The notes beneath the pieces were generated by a model, which saw only the letters and a program-made list of their open reading frames with translations, was not told where the DNA came from and made no database searches. Shown one piece after another: positions 5,684 to 6,206 of a stretch of DNA of 6,206 nucleotides (position 1 is its first letter; every line of letters begins with the position of its first letter). The stretch spans positions 1 through 6,206 of the forward strand of contig CAZWIF010000063.1 in the NCBI GenBank assembly GCA_964634355.1. The letters are read 5' to 3'. Source of the stretch: CAKPSH01 sp964634355. GTDB taxonomy: Bacteria > Bacillota > Clostridia > TANB77 > CAG-508. The position numbers and the translations under genes were made by a program.

Positions 5684-6145
5684 TTATTTTCTGAAAAAAA
5701 TCTTTTCTATGATTCTTGCGATTCTTGCCAAAAATGTTTTTTTATGTACTGAGATTTGTTTTTCTTGTATCTCCAAATCTTTTTGTATATCTTCCTTTAT
5801 TGATATATTATTTTTAAATAAATCTTTCGTATTATATCTTTCTTTCTTTTCTTCTTCTAATTTCTCTATATCATATTTCTGTTTTCTAATAATCATTTCT
5901 CTCTGCTTTTCTGTTGCCCAATAATCTCTAAATAAAATTGCAATAATTGCCTTAGTCCTTTTAGAAACATTTTGATTGTCTAATGTAATTAATGGATTAT
6001 ATTGAAATTTATAGTTTTTATTAGCATTTGTATTAAACAGTTTAATTTTATCTTTTGGAATTTTATCGTAATCTTCTTTTGGAATATATTTTAATATTTC
6101 AAGAACCTCACTATATGCATTTGCAAATTCTATATTTTCCATCAT
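5684..6145 (-). CDS. Conserved hypothetical protein, charged and coiled-coil prone (153 aa)
   Basis: I cannot assign a function. The 153-residue protein has an N-terminal helical part, NAYSEVLEILKYIPKEDYDKIPKDKI (9-34), that resembles the start of a hypothetical family widespread in gut Clostridia. A linker NPLITLDNQNVSKRTKAIIAILFRDYWATEKQREMI follows, with the FRDYWA block the most signature-like stretch. A highly charged coiled-coil region occupies roughly 80-130. The protein ends in a basic amphipathic helix, FLARIARIIEKIFFRK, that could bind membrane or nucleic acid. It has no cysteine, signal peptide or full membrane segment. The start is clear: AAAGGAGA (6158-6151) lies about six bases before the first of two adjacent ATG codons, and the second would remove one residue. 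It lies 71 bases upstream of the papain-like gene on the same strand. Confidence 0.75.
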   Translation of the reverse strand: MMENIEFANAYSEVLEILKYIPKEDYDKIPKDKIKLFNTNANKNYKFQYNPLITLDNQNVSKRTKAIIAILFRDYWATEKQREMIIRKQKYDIEKLEEEKKERYNTKDLFKNNISIKEDIQKDLEIQEKQISVHKKTFLARIARIIEKIFFRK

Positions 6146-6163
6146 TTTCCTCTCCTTTAAATT

Positions 6164-6205
6164 CTAAACTAATTCACCATCAGTGTTGTTTCTATCTGAA
6201 TTTGT
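6164..6205 (-). CDS. Possible C-terminal end of an upstream minus-strand gene (partial)
   Basis: At the right edge a minus-strand frame reads TNSDRNNTDGELV and then stops (TAG, 6166-6164), five bases before the ribosome site of the next gene. Such spacing is common inside operons, and a polar tail is plausible. A second frame (6204-6169) is also open to a stop, so the frame cannot be fixed from about 40 bases and the stretch may be non-coding. Confidence 0.2.
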   Translation of the reverse strand, partial: TNSDRNNTDGELV

Positions 6206-6206
6206 T

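Noticed and set aside
5676..5924. Plus-strand open frame of 82 residues, Phe/Ser/Cys rich
   Set aside because: It is antisense to the 153-residue gene, which has a strong ribosome site on the minus strand; the composition is typical of a reversed Lys/Glu-rich gene.
1..6206. CRISPR array, insertion sequence or toxin-antitoxin/defence cassette
   Set aside because: No regularly spaced direct repeats, transposase or integrase motifs, or recognisable toxin, nuclease or defence domains are visible on either strand.

Overview
The window is AT-rich DNA, typical of a low-GC Firmicute and most likely an anaerobic Clostridia-type organism. The evidence is Gram-positive style AGGAG/AAAGG ribosome binding sites, a short FtsY without the long acidic N-terminal domain, and DUF1836, DUF5665 and UPF0182 proteins occurring together. 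Species cannot be fixed from the sequence.

Left part (1-800, plus strand). The window opens inside the last 21 bases of a tRNA gene with an encoded CCA, followed at once by an intrinsic terminator. A promoter-like site then leads into a two-gene unit: a 51-residue unrecognised protein and a DUF1836 protein, a predicted DNA-binding regulator with a MerR-like helix-turn-helix. The unit ends in a small hairpin that it shares with a convergent gene.

Centre (796-4969, minus strand). A DUF5665 small membrane protein has its own promoter-like site. To its right is a two-gene operon read leftwards: ftsY (signal recognition particle receptor GTPase), then 26 bases later a 934-residue UPF0182 protein with seven membrane segments and a large extracytoplasmic domain. 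A strong 10-bp hairpin terminator ends the operon and insulates the DUF5665 promoter.

Right part (4970-6206, minus strand). Upstream of ftsY is a GC-rich inverted-repeat element of about 36 bp that looks like a dispersed hairpin repeat. It overlaps the stop codon of a 184-residue permuted papain-like (NlpC/P60 superfamily) protein with His29 and Cys128 as the likely catalytic pair. That gene has a promoter-like site in front of it. Further upstream is a 153-residue charged, coiled-coil-prone protein of unknown function, and the window may end in the tail of another minus-strand gene.

Most of the content is ordinary chromosomal housekeeping and conserved-hypothetical genes. I see no CRISPR array, transposase, integrase, toxin-antitoxin pair or defence cassette. 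The most useful leads are the uncharacterised cysteine-hydrolase-like protein, the hairpin element that meets its stop codon, the 51-residue gene paired with the DUF1836 regulator, and the coupling of ftsY to UPF0182.
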